A DNA stretch of 64,000 bases from Pseudomonas lalkuanensis (GCF_008807375.1 NZ_CP043311.1:5746001-5810000), one strand, 5' to 3'. Positions 43,836 through 54,468 are shown, counted from the first letter of the stretch. Notes: generated from the letters alone by a model not told the origin. Translations and numbers: made by a program.

Positions 43836-44300
43836 TTGAAGACTTTCGACCATCTCTCCGTGATCGGACTCCGCGAGTGGATCGCCCTGCCAGAACTCGG
43901 CATGGTCGGCCTGCGCGCGAAGATCGATACCGGGGCCAGCACTTCCACCCTGCACGCCAGCGACATCGTCCCCTTCGAGAAGAAAGGCGAGAAGTGGGTC
44001 CGGTTCACCGCGCACCTCGGCACCCTGGTGCAGCGGCGACATCGTTGCGAAGCGCAAGTGGTTTCGGTGAAGACCATAAAGAGCTCCAACGGCCAGGCAC
44101 AGACCCGTTATGTCATCCGCACCCTGCTCGCGCTGGGTGACCGGGTCTGGCCCATCGAGTTCACCCTGGCCTGCCGCAAGACCATGCGCTACCGCGTACT
44201 GCTGGGCTCCAAGGCCCTGGTACAGGCGCAACTGGTGGTCAACCCGGCGCTCACCTACGTTCAGGAAAAACCGACTCTTTCCCTTCCGGGTGCCCAATGA
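43836..44300 (+). CDS. rimB: RimK-associated retropepsin-like protease (RimB)
   Basis: 154 residues from a TTG at 43836 ([15 protein letters not shown]), the start that matches homologues; a GGAAA lies about nine bases upstream. The frame extends far upstream, but that part is antisense to hslO and hslR. The aspartic protease-like motif [14 protein letters not shown] is diagnostic of the family once called ATP-dependent zinc proteases. [16 protein letters not shown] is the typical C-terminus. It overlaps rimK by ATGA. In P. fluorescens RimB works with RimK in ribosome modification. Confidence 0.87.
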   Translation: MKTFDHLSVIGLREWIALPELGMVGLRAKIDTGASTSTLHASDIVPFEKKGEKWVRFTAHLGTLVQRRHRCEAQVVSVKTIKSSNGQAQTRYVIRTLLALGDRVWPIEFTLACRKTMRYRVLLGSKALVQAQLVVNPALTYVQEKPTLSLPGAQ

Positions 44301-45202
44301 AAATCGCCGTGTTATCGCGCAATCCGCGCCTGTATTCGACTCGCCGCCTCGTCGAGGCCGGCCAGCAGCGCGGCCATGAAATGGTGGTCATCGACACCCT
44401 GCGCGCCTATATGAACATCGCCAGTCACAAGCCGCAGATCCACTACCGCGGCCAGCCACTGGAGGGCTTCGACGCGGTGATCCCGCGGATCGGCGCCTCG
44501 GTCACTTTCTATGGCTGCGCCGTGTTGCGCCAGTTCGAGATGATGGGGGTATTCCCGCTCAACGAATCGGTGGCCATCACCCGCTCGCGGGACAAGTTGC
44601 GCTCGCTGCAGTTGCTCTCGCGCAAGGGCATCGGCCTGCCGGTGACCGGCTTCGCCCACTCCCCCGATGACATCCCCGACCTGATCCGCATGGTCAACGG
44701 CGCGCCGCTGGTGATCAAGGTGCTGGAAGGCACCCAGGGCATAGGCGTGGTGCTGTGCGAGACCGAGAAGGCGGCCGAATCGGTGATCGAGGCCTTCATG
44801 GGCCTGAAGCAGAACATCATGGTGCAGGAGTACATCCGCGAGGCCGGTGGCGCCGATATCCGCTGCTTCGTGGTGGGCGACAAGGTGATCGCGGCGATGA
44901 AGCGCCAGGCCAAGCCGGGTGAATTCCGCTCAAACCTGCATCGCGGCGGCAGCGCCAGCCTGATCAAGATCACCCCGGAAGAACGCATGACCGCCATCCG
45001 CGCCGCCAAGGTCATGGGACTGTCGGTAGCGGGCGTGGATATCCTGCGCTCCAACCACGGTCCTCTGGTGATGGAGGTGAATTCCTCTCCTGGTCTTGAA
45101 GGCATCGAGACCACCACCGGGCACGACGTGGCCGGCATCATCATCCAGTACCTGGAGAAGAACGCCTGCCCCAATTCGACCCGGACCAAGGGCAAGGGGT
45201 GA
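44297..45202 (+). CDS. rimK: Ribosomal protein S6 glutamate ligase RimK
   Basis: 301 residues, the normal length. The ATP-grasp fold shows [19 protein letters not shown] and the metal site [14 protein letters not shown]. It adds glutamates to the C-terminus of ribosomal protein S6. In pseudomonads its activity is affected by c-di-GMP. Translation is coupled to rimB by the four-base overlap. A GGDEF/EAL gene converges on it from downstream. Confidence 0.96.
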   Translation: MKIAVLSRNPRLYSTRRLVEAGQQRGHEMVVIDTLRAYMNIASHKPQIHYRGQPLEGFDAVIPRIGASVTFYGCAVLRQFEMMGVFPLNESVAITRSRDKLRSLQLLSRKGIGLPVTGFAHSPDDIPDLIRMVNGAPLVIKVLEGTQGIGVVLCETEKAAESVIEAFMGLKQNIMVQEYIREAGGADIRCFVVGDKVIAAMKRQAKPGEFRSNLHRGGSASLIKITPEERMTAIRAAKVMGLSVAGVDILRSNHGPLVMEVNSSPGLEGIETTTGHDVAGIIIQYLEKNACPNSTRTKGKG

Positions 45203-45361
45203 GCCCGACAAGGCGACGCATGCGGTGCCCCGGCGAACGACCGGGCAAGGATGGCCGGGCCGGGGCTGAACTTGAACAGCGGAGCCACGACAGGGATTCC
45301 TGCTGCAAGCCGATCGTTGCGATGCAGGAGCATGCGTTGTTCCGGCACCCGGCCAGGGAGG

Positions 45362-45405
45362 CCGGTGGGAGCGAATTCATTCGCGATTGAAATCGCCCCC
45401 ACAGG
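45362..45405. repeat. REP-type palindrome between rimK and the GGDEF/EAL gene
   Basis: Reads CCGGTGGGAGCGAATTCATT then GAAATCGCCCCCACAGG, an imperfect member of the 19393 family. It lies 14 bases from the convergent GGDEF/EAL stop. Confidence 0.75.
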
Positions 45406-45418
45406 AACATGCGTCGGC

Positions 45419-48400
45419 TCAGAGGCTCTGCACCACCACCTGCCGCCCTTCCCGGTCGCGTATCCATCCCCGGAAGCCTTCCTCGTCCAGCGGCCGGCTG
45501 AAGAAATAGCCCTGTCCCAGTTCGCAGCCGCGCTGGCGCAGCATGGACAGTTGCTCTTCGCTCTCGATGCCTTCGGCAATGCATTCCAGGCCGAGGTTGC
45601 GGCCGATGGCCAGGATGGTTTCCACCAGGGCCAGGTCGCTTGCGTCAACGGCCAGGCCATCGACGAAACTGCGGTCGATCTTCAGCCGGTCCAGGGGCAG
45701 CCGCTTGAGATAGGCCAGGGATGAATAGCCCGTGCCGAAATCGTCGATGGCGAAACGCACGCCCAGCGACTTGAGCGCCTGCATGGCGGAAATGCACTGC
45801 TCCACCTCTTCCAGCAGGCTGCCTTCGGTAATTTCCAGCTCCAGCCGGCCGGGCGGAACGCCATGGCGCTTGAGCGCGCTTTCGATGCGCTCGACGAAAC
45901 CGGGTTTGCGCAGCTCGCGCGGGCTGACGTTGATGGCCAGCACCAGCCACGGCAGGTCGGTCTGCCAGTTGGCGAGGCAGGCGCAAGCACGTTCGAGCAT
46001 CCAGTCCGAGAGCTCGAGGATCAGGCCGGTTTCTTCCGCGAGCGGAATGAACTGCGCCGGCGGCACGTCGCCGCGCGTGGGGTGATGCCAGCGCATCAGT
46101 GCCTCGGCGCCCAGCACGCGGCCATCGGCCAGGGCCAGTTGCGGCTGGAACTCCAGGCTGAGCTGGCCGCGGTCGATGGCCTGGCGCAGTTCGCTCTGAA
46201 GTTGCAGGCGCTGGTCGATGGCCGCCTGCATTGCCGGCGCGAAGAAATGCAGGGCGTTGCGCCCGGACTGCTTGGCCCGGTACATGGCAGTGTCGGCCTG
46301 CTTGAGGACGTCAGCGGCGACCTGCTCGATGAAGGGATGCAGGGCGATGCCGATGCTGGCGCTGACCACCAGTTCGTGCTCGCCGATGATGTAACTCCCG
46401 TGCAGGCTCTGCAGCAGCTTGTCGCCCACCTCGGCGGCCAGCTTGCCGGCCTGCTCCGGGCTGTCGGCCAAGGCTTCGAGCAGCACCACGAACTCGTCGC
46501 CGCCGAGCCGCGCCAGGGTGTCTTCGTTGCGCAGGCAGCCGGCCAGGCGCGCGGTGACTTCCCGCAGCAAGGCATCGCCAACCGGGTGGCCGAGGCTGTC
46601 GTTGACCGTCTTGAAGTGGTCCAGGTCGATGAACAGCAAGGCGCCGTAGCGACCTTCGCGCTGCTCGCGGGCCATGGCGTGTTGCAGGCGGTCGAGCAGC
46701 AGACGGCGATTGGGCAGGCCGGTAAGTTCGTCGCTGTAGGCCAGGCGCTCGATCTCGCGCTGGTAGCGCTGGCGCTCGGAAATGTCGGTGATGCTCAGGC
46801 GGATCAGAGGCCGGCCTTCGCCAGGCAAGCGTACCAGGCGCACCTCGCAGGGACGCACACGGCCGTTCACATCGCGCATCAGCCAGTCGAAGGTAGGCGT
46901 GTCGCCCTTGAGCGCGGCGCGGGTATAGGCATTGCCCAGTTCCCGCGACGAGCGGCCATCGGCCTGCAGCGGCGGACTGAAGCTGGTGGGCATGTGGCCG
47001 TGCAGCAGCTCGCGGGACATGCCGAACAGGCGCGCGGCGTTCTCGTTGGCTTCGACGATGCCGTGCTGGGGATCGAACACCAGGATGGCTTCCGGCGCGT
47101 GCTCCACCAGGGTCCGGTAGCGCGCTTCGGCCTCGTGCCGGGCACTGATGTCCTCCACCAGCGCCAGCAAGGCGTAGAGCTGGCCGTCCAGGTCACGCAC
47201 GCCGCGCACGTTGACCCGCGCGTGCACGGTGCCGCCGGAGCCTTTCATGAAGCGCTTGTCCAGCTCGTAACCATCACGTTCGCCCTTGCGCACCTCCTCC
47301 AGCAGGGCCTCTTCGGCGGCGCGGTCCTCGACCACCGTCATGCTCATCCAGTCGACTCCGCGCAGCTGTTCGCGGGAACGGCCGAGGATGCTGCAGAGCT
47401 TGTAGTTGACCTCTTCCCAGCGTTGGTCCGGGGTGCACAGGGCCATGCCGATCAACGGCGCCTCGAAGAACAGGTGCAGGTGCTTGTCGCGCTCGTGCTG
47501 CAGGCGCTCGGAGCGCTTCTGGCTGGTCAGGTCAAGCATGGCGCCGTAGATGCGGATCACCTGGTCGCCATCGTGTTCGGCCAGGCCCTTGATCCGCAGC
47601 CAGCGCGGAGTACCGCGAGCGGCCTGGATGCGCAGCTCCACGTCGAAGGGCTCGGCGCTGCGCAGGCACTGCTCCAGGGTGTCTTCCAGCAGCGAGCGGC
47701 TGGCCGGGTCGAAGTAGCTGAGCATCTGCCCGAGGCTGGGAGCGCCGGCGCCCGGGTCCAGTTCATAGATACGGAAGCTGCCCTCGCTCCAGGCCATTTT
47801 CAGTGTGGCGATCTCCAGCACCCAGCTGCCGATATCGGCGATGGCTTCTGTCTGGTTCAGCAGGTGCGTCTGGCGCAGCAACTCGTCGCGGCGGGTGTCC
47901 AGTTCCTCGGAAAGCATCTCGCGGCCGCTGACATCGTGCTGCAGGGCGACGAAATGGCTGATGCCCTGGGCGTCACGCATGGGCGCCACGGTGATCTCGT
48001 TCCAGAACAGGCTGCCGTCCTTGCGATAGTTACGCAGCACCAGCTGGCACTGTTCGCCACGCTGCAATGCATCCTGCAGGCGCGGCAGCTCGGACTGGTT
48101 GCGGTCGTGATGGAGCAGGAAACGCCAGTGATTGCCCAGGGCCTCGTCCCGCGAATAGCCGCTCATCTGTTCGAAGGCCGGGTTGCAGTAGATCAACGGC
48201 TGGTCGGCCTGGCGCGCATCGATGATGGTCACCCCCAGGGGGCTGGCCTGCAGCGCCAGGTTGCTCATGGCCAGTTCCTTCTGCATCTCGTCGCGGCGAG
48301 CCAGCGCCAGGCGCAGGTCGCTCAGGCTGCGTCCGACCAGCAGGGCGGACATCATCAGCAGCAGCACGCTGAAATAGAGCTCGACGCCCGACTGCGGCTC

Positions 48401-49204
48401 GGCCAGGCGCGCGCCGCCATCGAACTGGCGCAGTGCCGGCAGGGCGAGCACGGTCAGGGCGGTCAGGCCGGCACCGCAGAGGGCACCGGGAAAGCCCCAG
48501 ACCAGCCCCAGGCCGAGCATCATCAGGCCGATGGGTGGCAAGGTGAGGATCAGCGGCACGACGGTCAGCAGCCAGGGTATCAGCAGCGCCAGCACCAGCA
48601 GCAATGGCCAGGGCGGCAGTCGGTGCAGGGTCTCGGGCAGCGCCTCCACCGGCTCCGGCACCCAGCCACGGCGGCTGAACAGCGGCGTGAGGTAAGTCAG
48701 CAGTGGCAGGCTGACGGCCAGGGTGGTCAGGCACGCCCCGGGCCAGACCAGCAGGGCGGAGTTGCCCCAGCTCGCGCGCGCCGCGCTGTGGCTCAGCGTC
48801 AGCGCCGCCTGCTCGCCGTAGACCAAGAGACTCACCGGCAACAGCACGCCGTAGAGCATGAAACGCAGCAATTCGGGGAAGTCGCGCAGGTCAGCGTGGC
48901 AGCCGGCACGCCTGAGCGCCCACCAGCCCAGGGCGACGCTGAGTGTTTCCGGCACGGCGTAGAGTGGCGCCCAGTACCAGTTGAGGTCCCACAGGGGCAC
49001 GCTGAGCAGCGCGTTGAAATAGATGGCGGGCAATACCCGCGCGCCCCACCACAGGCAGAACACCAGGCCGAGGGCAAAGGGCAGGTACCAGACGGCCAAT
49101 CCACTGGAAGCCTGGGTACCTAGGGAAATCCAGGTGGCCAGATGCAGCAGCGGCAGAGGCAACCACCAGGTCCATTGGGGTAGTCGGAAAGAAGCAGCTG
49201 GCAT
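45419..49204 (-). CDS. MASE1-PAS-GGDEF-EAL membrane protein (c-di-GMP turnover)
   Basis: 1261 residues. Residues about 15-300 are a MASE1-like sensor with eight or so hydrophobic helices. Four PAS/PAC-type segments follow (about 310-830), for example ITDISERQRYQREIERLAYS before the cyclase. The diguanylate cyclase core GGDEF is near residue 901, with an intact RNED inhibitory site five residues before it. The EAL domain has EALMRW near 1033 and DDFGTGYSSLAYLKRLPLDRLKIDRSFV. Both active sites look complete, so it may make or degrade c-di-GMP depending on its sensor input. It converges on rimBK. Confidence 0.93.
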   Translation of the reverse strand: MPAASFRLPQWTWWLPLPLLHLATWISLGTQASSGLAVWYLPFALGLVFCLWWGARVLPAIYFNALLSVPLWDLNWYWAPLYAVPETLSVALGWWALRRAGCHADLRDFPELLRFMLYGVLLPVSLLVYGEQAALTLSHSAARASWGNSALLVWPGACLTTLAVSLPLLTYLTPLFSRRGWVPEPVEALPETLHRLPPWPLLLVLALLIPWLLTVVPLILTLPPIGLMMLGLGLVWGFPGALCGAGLTALTVLALPALRQFDGGARLAEPQSGVELYFSVLLLMMSALLVGRSLSDLRLALARRDEMQKELAMSNLALQASPLGVTIIDARQADQPLIYCNPAFEQMSGYSRDEALGNHWRFLLHHDRNQSELPRLQDALQRGEQCQLVLRNYRKDGSLFWNEITVAPMRDAQGISHFVALQHDVSGREMLSEELDTRRDELLRQTHLLNQTEAIADIGSWVLEIATLKMAWSEGSFRIYELDPGAGAPSLGQMLSYFDPASRSLLEDTLEQCLRSAEPFDVELRIQAARGTPRWLRIKGLAEHDGDQVIRIYGAMLDLTSQKRSERLQHERDKHLHLFFEAPLIGMALCTPDQRWEEVNYKLCSILGRSREQLRGVDWMSMTVVEDRAAEEALLEEVRKGERDGYELDKRFMKGSGGTVHARVNVRGVRDLDGQLYALLALVEDISARHEAEARYRTLVEHAPEAILVFDPQHGIVEANENAARLFGMSRELLHGHMPTSFSPPLQADGRSSRELGNAYTRAALKGDTPTFDWLMRDVNGRVRPCEVRLVRLPGEGRPLIRLSITDISERQRYQREIERLAYSDELTGLPNRRLLLDRLQHAMAREQREGRYGALLFIDLDHFKTVNDSLGHPVGDALLREVTARLAGCLRNEDTLARLGGDEFVVLLEALADSPEQAGKLAAEVGDKLLQSLHGSYIIGEHELVVSASIGIALHPFIEQVAADVLKQADTAMYRAKQSGRNALHFFAPAMQAAIDQRLQLQSELRQAIDRGQLSLEFQPQLALADGRVLGAEALMRWHHPTRGDVPPAQFIPLAEETGLILELSDWMLERACACLANWQTDLPWLVLAINVSPRELRKPGFVERIESALKRHGVPPGRLELEITEGSLLEEVEQCISAMQALKSLGVRFAIDDFGTGYSSLAYLKRLPLDRLKIDRSFVDGLAVDASDLALVETILAIGRNLGLECIAEGIESEEQLSMLRQRGCELGQGYFFSRPLDEEGFRGWIRDREGRQVVVQSL

Positions 49205-49374
49205 ACTGACCTCATGTCGGTGCGCAAGCTGAGGATAGCCCAGCGCCGGGCTAGCGTACGCCGAACGACTGGCGTCCTGACAGCACTACCGATGGCAGGT
49301 CCGAATCAGTGACCAAAGGAGTCGCAGGAAAGGGCGCCCGAGTGGTGCGCCGGAGATATCCCGCTCTGTACGAA

Positions 49375-49402
49375 AGCGCGCCGGACGATGGTCCGGCGCG
49401 CT
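49375..49402 (-). terminator. Terminator-like hairpin after amgS
   Basis: AGCGCGCCGGAC and GTCCGGCGCGCT form a perfect 12-bp stem around a four-base loop. On the minus strand only a short TTT follows. Confidence 0.6.
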
Positions 49403-49412
49403 ATCACGAGCA

Positions 49413-50726
49413 CTACACAGCGTCGCGGGGAAGCAACAATCCCAACGGCAGGCAGACCCTGGCTTCCAGGCCGCCGCCGGAGCGGTTGCGCAGTTCGACG
49501 CTGCCGCCGTGCTGCGCGGCGATGCGTTTCACGATGGCAAGCCCCAGGCCGGTGCCCTTGCCGCCACGGGCGCGGTCACCACGGATGAAGGGGTTGAAGA
49601 TGTCCTGCAGCTCGGATGGGTCGATGCCCTGGCCCCGGTCCAGCACGCTCAGCACCACGTAGGGAGCGGCGTTGTCGCCCGCGAGGAAGGCCGCTACCTC
49701 GACGCCATTGCCGCCATATCGCAGCGCGTTCTCGATCAGGTTCGCCAGCAGGCGCTTGATCGACACCCGCCGCAACGGGAACGGCGGCAGCGGTTCCAGG
49801 CACAGGCGCACCTGTTCGTCTTTCTGGTTGTAGGGAGCGACCACTTCGTGCACCAGTTCGCCCAGGTCCAGTTCTTCCACCCGCTCATCACGGCCATCAC
49901 GGATGAAGGCGAGGAACTGGTCGAGGATGGCATCCATGTCCTCGATGTCGCGGACCATGTCTTCGGTCAGCTCGGAGTCGTTGCACATCAACTCCAGGGA
50001 CAGGCGCAGGCGCGTCAGCGGTGTGCGCAGGTCATGGGAAACGCCGGCCAGCATCAGCTCGCGCTCGCGGGCGCCGCGCTCGACGTCCTCGGCCATCTGG
50101 TTGAAGGCACGGTACACCTCGGCCATCTCGCTCGGTGTGTCGCTCACCGGCAGGCGCACGCTGCGGCCCTGGCCGACCTGGCGGGCGGCGAAGACGAGGC
50201 GCTTGAGCGGGGCGTTGAGCTGGCGCACGAAGATCCAGGCGGCGGCGGTGGAGAGCAGGCCGATGCCGAGGAACCAGCCGAGCACGCTCCAGATACGCTG
50301 GCCGCGCAGGGGATGTGGATAAAGCGGGATGCGCACCCAATCCGGGCCCAGCTCCGGGGCATGGACCCAGAGCGCCGGCGGGCTCTGGGCGCGCAGACGC
50401 ACCTCGGTGCCAGGGCCGAGCTCGGCCTGCATCTGGCGCTGGAAGATTTCGCTGTAGGGCCAGTGCTGCTCGCTGGCAGGCACGGCATCGCGGGTGACAC
50501 GCTTGAGCCCGGCTGCCTTGGCCAGGTCGTGACGCTCTTCTTCGCTCGCCGCCCAGTAGGCGCGCAGGGTAAGCGCCGCACCGTGGCTGTACTGGCGGTC
50601 CACCAGCACGTCCTCGTTCATCATCAGGTAGACCAGGGTCAGCGCCTTGGAAAACAGGACGACGATGAGCACCAGCCAGAGGGTGCGGGAGAAGAAGCTC
50701 TGCGGGAACCAGTAGGGGGTGCGCAT
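49413..50726 (-). CDS. amgS: Sensor histidine kinase AmgS (EnvZ-like)
   Basis: 437 residues from MRTPYWFPQSFFSRTLWLV; an in-frame ATG at 50783 would overlap amgR and lacks a ribosome site. Two membrane helices (about 12-32 and 145-165) bracket a periplasmic domain. A HAMP domain follows, then the H-box MLAGVSHDLRTPLTRLRLSLE, N-box LLANLIENALRYGG and DRGQGIDPSEL with GTGLGLAIV. By synteny it is AmgS (PA5199), which with AmgR answers membrane stress and aminoglycosides in P. aeruginosa. Confidence 0.92.
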   Translation of the reverse strand: MRTPYWFPQSFFSRTLWLVLIVVLFSKALTLVYLMMNEDVLVDRQYSHGAALTLRAYWAASEEERHDLAKAAGLKRVTRDAVPASEQHWPYSEIFQRQMQAELGPGTEVRLRAQSPPALWVHAPELGPDWVRIPLYPHPLRGQRIWSVLGWFLGIGLLSTAAAWIFVRQLNAPLKRLVFAARQVGQGRSVRLPVSDTPSEMAEVYRAFNQMAEDVERGARERELMLAGVSHDLRTPLTRLRLSLELMCNDSELTEDMVRDIEDMDAILDQFLAFIRDGRDERVEELDLGELVHEVVAPYNQKDEQVRLCLEPLPPFPLRRVSIKRLLANLIENALRYGGNGVEVAAFLAGDNAAPYVVLSVLDRGQGIDPSELQDIFNPFIRGDRARGGKGTGLGLAIVKRIAAQHGGSVELRNRSGGGLEARVCLPLGLLLPRDAV

Positions 50727-50769
50727 CACCACCCTGGGTTGCCCGGCGGCGGGAACACCCGCCGCACGT

Positions 50770-51501
50770 TCACTTGTTGCCATCGGGTACGAACACGTAG
50801 CCCACGCCCCAGACGGTCTGGATATAGCGCGGCTTGGAAGGGTCCGGTTCGATCAGCCGGCGCAGACGGGAAATCTGCACGTCGATGGAACGCTCCAGGG
50901 CGTCCCACTCTCGGCCACGGGCCAGGTTCATCAGTTTGTCGCGGGTCAGCGGCTCGCGGGCATGCTGGACCAGCGCCTTGAGGACGGCGAACTCACCGGT
51001 GGTGAGCATCTGCACATCGTCGCCTTTCTTCAGCTCGCGGGTCGCCAGGGACAACTCGTACTCACCGAAGCTGACACTTTCGTCCTCGCTGGCCGGGGCG
51101 CCCGGCACCTGCGGCGCCTGGCGACGCAGCACGGCCTTGATCCGCGCCAGCAGTTCGCGGGGATTGAACGGCTTGGCCAGGTAGTCGTCGGCGCCCAGTT
51201 CCAGGCCCTGAATGCGGCTCGTCTCGTCGCCCTTGGCGGTGAGCATGATGATCGGCACCTGGTTGTTGGACGCGCGCAGGCGGCGGCAGGCCGACAGGCC
51301 GTCCTCGCCGGGGAGCATCAGGTCCAGCACCACCAGGTTGAAGAGTTCGCGAGCCAGCAGGCGATCCATCTGCTCGACGTTCTCCACGGCGCGCACGCGG
51401 AAGCCCTGCTCGTCGAGGAAGCGCTCAAGAAGGCGCCGCAGACGGGCGTCGTCGTCGACTATGAGGATCTTTTCGCCTTCAGCGGTCGGGTTGCTGCTCA
51501 T
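50770..51501 (-). CDS. amgR: OmpR-family response regulator AmgR
   Basis: 243 residues. The receiver has [15 protein letters not shown], phospho-acceptor Asp in [13 protein letters not shown] and the conserved Lys in LAKPFNP. A winged-helix OmpR domain ends with [35 protein letters not shown]. It is upstream of amgS in the same operon and divergent from tex, with about 220 bases between them. Confidence 0.95.
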   Translation of the reverse strand: MSSNPTAEGEKILIVDDDARLRRLLERFLDEQGFRVRAVENVEQMDRLLARELFNLVVLDLMLPGEDGLSACRRLRASNNQVPIIMLTAKGDETSRIQGLELGADDYLAKPFNPRELLARIKAVLRRQAPQVPGAPASEDESVSFGEYELSLATRELKKGDDVQMLTTGEFAVLKALVQHAREPLTRDKLMNLARGREWDALERSIDVQISRLRRLIEPDPSKPRYIQTVWGVGYVFVPDGNK

Positions 51502-51615
51502 GTTTTCTCCTGTTGTGCAAGCCGCGCATTATCGCCTGACGGCAGCGCGCAGCGGCTTGCCCATTGTTAGCAGATTTTTCCCCGAACGGTTCCCTACCCT
51601 TGGAAACTCGGTGTT

Positions 51616-51621
51616 TATAAT
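51616..51621 (+). promoter_or_regulatory. Consensus -10 TATAAT upstream of tex
   Basis: A perfect TATAAT, without a good -35, places a start near 51628, directly before a terminator-like hairpin. Confidence 0.45.
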
Positions 51622-51636
51622 GCGGCGCCTTTCATC

Positions 51637-51668
51637 ACCGGCGAGCCCTGGCTCGCCGGTCTGTTTTT
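51637..51668 (+). terminator. Terminator-like hairpin in the tex leader
   Basis: ACCGGCGAGC (51637-51646) pairs perfectly with GCTCGCCGGT (51651-51660), then CTGTTTTT. It has a T tract on the plus strand only and lies about 50 bases upstream of the tex start codon, between divergent genes. It therefore looks like an attenuator or the end of a very short RNA. Confidence 0.65.
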
Positions 51669-51721
51669 CCGCGGTAGCCGCCGTGACCCGACCCGGGCTG
51701 CCGCCCATGCAGGTGTTTTCA

Positions 51722-54034
51722 ATGGATATCAACAACCGCATCGCTGAAGAACTGGGCGTGCGCCCGCAACAGGTCGCCGCCGCCGTGGAACTGCTGGACG
51801 AGGGTTCTACCGTCCCCTTCATCGCCCGTTACCGGAAAGAAGTCACCGGCAGCCTCGACGATACCCAGCTGCGTACCCTGGAAGAACGCCTGCGCTACCT
51901 GCGCGAAATGGAAGATCGCCGCGGCGCGATCCTCGCCAGCATCACCGAGCAAGGCAAACTGACTCCGGAGCTGGAACGCGAGATCAAGCTCGCCGACACC
52001 AAGACCCGCCTCGAAGACCTTTACCTGCCCTATAAGCAGAAGCGCCGCACCAAGGGCCAGATCGCCCTGGAAGCCGGCCTCGGCGAACTGGCCGACGCGC
52101 TGTTCAACGACCCGTCCCTGGCCCCGGAAACCGAAGCCGAGCGTTTCATCGACGCCGAAAAGGGCTTCGCCGACGTCAAGGCCGTGCTCGAAGGCGCCAA
52201 GTACATCCTCATGGAGCGCTTCGCCGAAGATGCCACCCTGCTCGCCAGCCTGCGCAGCTTCCTCAAGGACAGTGCCACCCTCAGTGCCCGCCTGGTGGCC
52301 GGCAAGGAGCAGGAAGGCGCCAAGTTCAGCGACTACTTCGAGCACGACGAACACCTCAAGGGCGTGCCTTCGCACCGCGCCCTGGCGATTTTCCGTGGCC
52401 GCAACGAAGGCGTGCTGAGCATCGCCCTGAAGGTCGGCGAAGAGCTGCCGGGCACCCTGCATCCCTGCGAGCTGATGATCGGCGAGCGCTTCGGCATCGC
52501 CAACCAGGGCCGTGCCGGCGACAAGTGGCTGTCCGAAGTGGTGCGCTGGACCTGGAAGGTCAAGCTCTACACCCATCTGGAAACCGACCTGCTGGGCGAG
52601 CTGCGCGAAGCCGCCGAAAGCGAAGCCATCAACGTCTTCGCCCGCAACCTGCACGACCTGCTGCTGGCCGCGCCGGCCGGCCCGCGCGCCACCCTGGGCC
52701 TGGACCCGGGCCTGCGCACCGGCTGCAAGGTCGCCGTGGTCGATGCCACTGGCAAACTGCTGGACACCGCCACCGTCTACCCCCACGTACCGCACAACAA
52801 GTGGGACGAGACCCTGGCCATCCTCGGCAAGCTCTGCGCCAGGCACAGCGTCGACCTGATCGCCATCGGCAACGGCACCGCCAGCCGTGAGACCGACAAG
52901 CTCGCCATCGAGCTGATCAAGAAATACCCGGCCCTGAAAATGACCAAGATCATGGTCAGCGAGGCCGGCGCATCGGTGTACTCCGCCTCCGAGCTGGCGG
53001 CCAGGGAATTCCCGGACCTGGACGTCTCCCTGCGCGGCGCCGTGTCCATCGCCCGCCGCCTGCAGGACCCGCTGGCCGAGCTGGTGAAGATCGACCCGAA
53101 ATCCATCGGCGTCGGCCAGTACCAGCACGACGTGTCCCAGGTGCAGCTTGCGCGCAGCCTGGATGCCGTGGTCGAGGACTGCGTGAACGCCGTGGGCGTG
53201 GACGTGAACACCGCCTCCGCAGCCCTGCTGGCGCGCATCTCCGGCCTCAACGCCACCCTGGCGCAGAACATCGTCAGCTACCGCGACGCCAATGGCGCCT
53301 TCAAGACCCGCGACGAACTGAAGAAAGTCAGCCGCCTGGGCGAGAAGACCTTCGAGCAGGCCGCCGGCTTCCTTCGCGTGATGAACGGCGACAACCCGCT
53401 GGACGCCTCCGCCGTGCACCCGGAAACCTATCCGCTGGTGCAGCGCATTGCGGAAGGCACCGGCCGCGACATCCGCTCGCTGATCGGCGATTCCGGCTTC
53501 CTCAAGCGCCTGGACCCGGCCAAGTTCACCGACGAGACCTTCGGCCTGCCCACTGTCACCGACATCATCAAGGAGCTGGACAAGCCCGGCCGCGACCCGC
53601 GTCCCGAGTTCAAGACCGCCGAGTTCCAGGAAGGCGTGGAAAGCCTCAAGGACCTCAAGCCCGGCATGACGCTGGAAGGCGTGGTGACCAACGTCACCAA
53701 CTTCGGCGCCTTCGTCGACATCGGCGTCCACCAGGACGGCCTGGTGCACATCTCCGCGCTGTCGGAGAAGTTCGTCAAGGACCCGTACGAAGTGGTCAAG
53801 GCCGGCGACATCGTCCGCGTGAAGGTCATGGAAGTCGACATCCCGCGTAACCGCGTGGGTCTGTCCATGCGCATGAGCGACACCCCCGGCGAGAAGGTCG
53901 ATGGTCCGCGCGGCGGTGCCCGCCAGGGCGGCCAGTCCCGTCAGCAGCAGAGCGCACCGCGCAACAGCGCTCCGCCGGCGACCGGCGCCATGGCGTCGCT
54001 GTTCGCCAATGCCAAGCAGATCAAGAAGAAGTGA
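51722..54034 (+). CDS. tex: Transcription accessory protein Tex
   Basis: 770 residues from [13 protein letters not shown]; an in-frame ATG five codons upstream is possible. Domains in order are an N-terminal helical region ([25 protein letters not shown]), a YqgF-like RNase-H fold ([18 protein letters not shown]), helix-hairpin-helix repeats ([32 protein letters not shown]) and a C-terminal S1 RNA-binding domain at about 649-720 ([20 protein letters not shown]). Tex binds RNA and the transcription complex and is related to eukaryotic Spt6. The overlap with the next gene suggests coupling. Confidence 0.96.
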   Translation: MDINNRIAEELGVRPQQVAAAVELLDEGSTVPFIARYRKEVTGSLDDTQLRTLEERLRYLREMEDRRGAILASITEQGKLTPELEREIKLADTKTRLEDLYLPYKQKRRTKGQIALEAGLGELADALFNDPSLAPETEAERFIDAEKGFADVKAVLEGAKYILMERFAEDATLLASLRSFLKDSATLSARLVAGKEQEGAKFSDYFEHDEHLKGVPSHRALAIFRGRNEGVLSIALKVGEELPGTLHPCELMIGERFGIANQGRAGDKWLSEVVRWTWKVKLYTHLETDLLGELREAAESEAINVFARNLHDLLLAAPAGPRATLGLDPGLRTGCKVAVVDATGKLLDTATVYPHVPHNKWDETLAILGKLCARHSVDLIAIGNGTASRETDKLAIELIKKYPALKMTKIMVSEAGASVYSASELAAREFPDLDVSLRGAVSIARRLQDPLAELVKIDPKSIGVGQYQHDVSQVQLARSLDAVVEDCVNAVGVDVNTASAALLARISGLNATLAQNIVSYRDANGAFKTRDELKKVSRLGEKTFEQAAGFLRVMNGDNPLDASAVHPETYPLVQRIAEGTGRDIRSLIGDSGFLKRLDPAKFTDETFGLPTVTDIIKELDKPGRDPRPEFKTAEFQEGVESLKDLKPGMTLEGVVTNVTNFGAFVDIGVHQDGLVHISALSEKFVKDPYEVVKAGDIVRVKVMEVDIPRNRVGLSMRMSDTPGEKVDGPRGGARQGGQSRQQQSAPRNSAPPATGAMASLFANAKQIKKK

Positions 54035-54036
54035 CC

Positions 54037-54420
54037 ATGGACCTGGCCGACCTGCAGACAGGCAGCAACTACAGCCAGTTGCTGGGCATCGAGGCTGTGA
54101 GCCTGGGCGAGGGCGTCGCCGAGGCACGCCTGCCCATGGCCGAACACCTGCGTAACCGTGGCCAGGTGATGCACGGCGGGGCGATCTTCTCCCTGCTGGA
54201 CATCGCCATGGGGCTGGCCTGTTCCAGCAGCCACGGCTTCGACCGGCGCAGCGCCACCCTGGAATGCAAGATCAACTACATCCGCCCGGTGGCCGAGGGC
54301 GAGGTGATCTGCAGGGCGCGGGTGCTGCATGCCGGCAAACGCACGCTGGTAGTGGAAGCCGACGTACTGCAGGGCGACAAGCTGGTCGCCAAGGGACAAG
54401 GCACCTTCGCTCAGCTGTAA
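54037..54420 (+). CDS. PaaI-type hotdog thioesterase
   Basis: 127 residues from the ATG at 54037; a GTG at 54031 that overlaps the tex stop is an alternative start. The hotdog signature NRGQVMHGGAIFSLLDIAMGLA contains the HGG and the catalytic acid of PaaI/YbgC-like thioesterases. Substrate unknown. It follows tex directly, as in PAO1 (PA5202). Confidence 0.88.
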   Translation: MDLADLQTGSNYSQLLGIEAVSLGEGVAEARLPMAEHLRNRGQVMHGGAIFSLLDIAMGLACSSSHGFDRRSATLECKINYIRPVAEGEVICRARVLHAGKRTLVVEADVLQGDKLVAKGQGTFAQL

Positions 54421-54468
54421 TCGCGGGGTGGTGGCAAGGCTCTATTCTGGACGAAGCGACAACGCGAA

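Noticed and set aside
45863..49123. A 1086-codon plus-strand reading frame
   Set aside because: It is entirely antisense to the MASE1-PAS-GGDEF-EAL gene, has a His/Gln/Val-rich composition typical of GC-rich shadow frames, and no domain.
51719..54127. An 802-codon minus-strand frame
   Set aside because: Antisense to tex; low-complexity composition and no recognisable motif.
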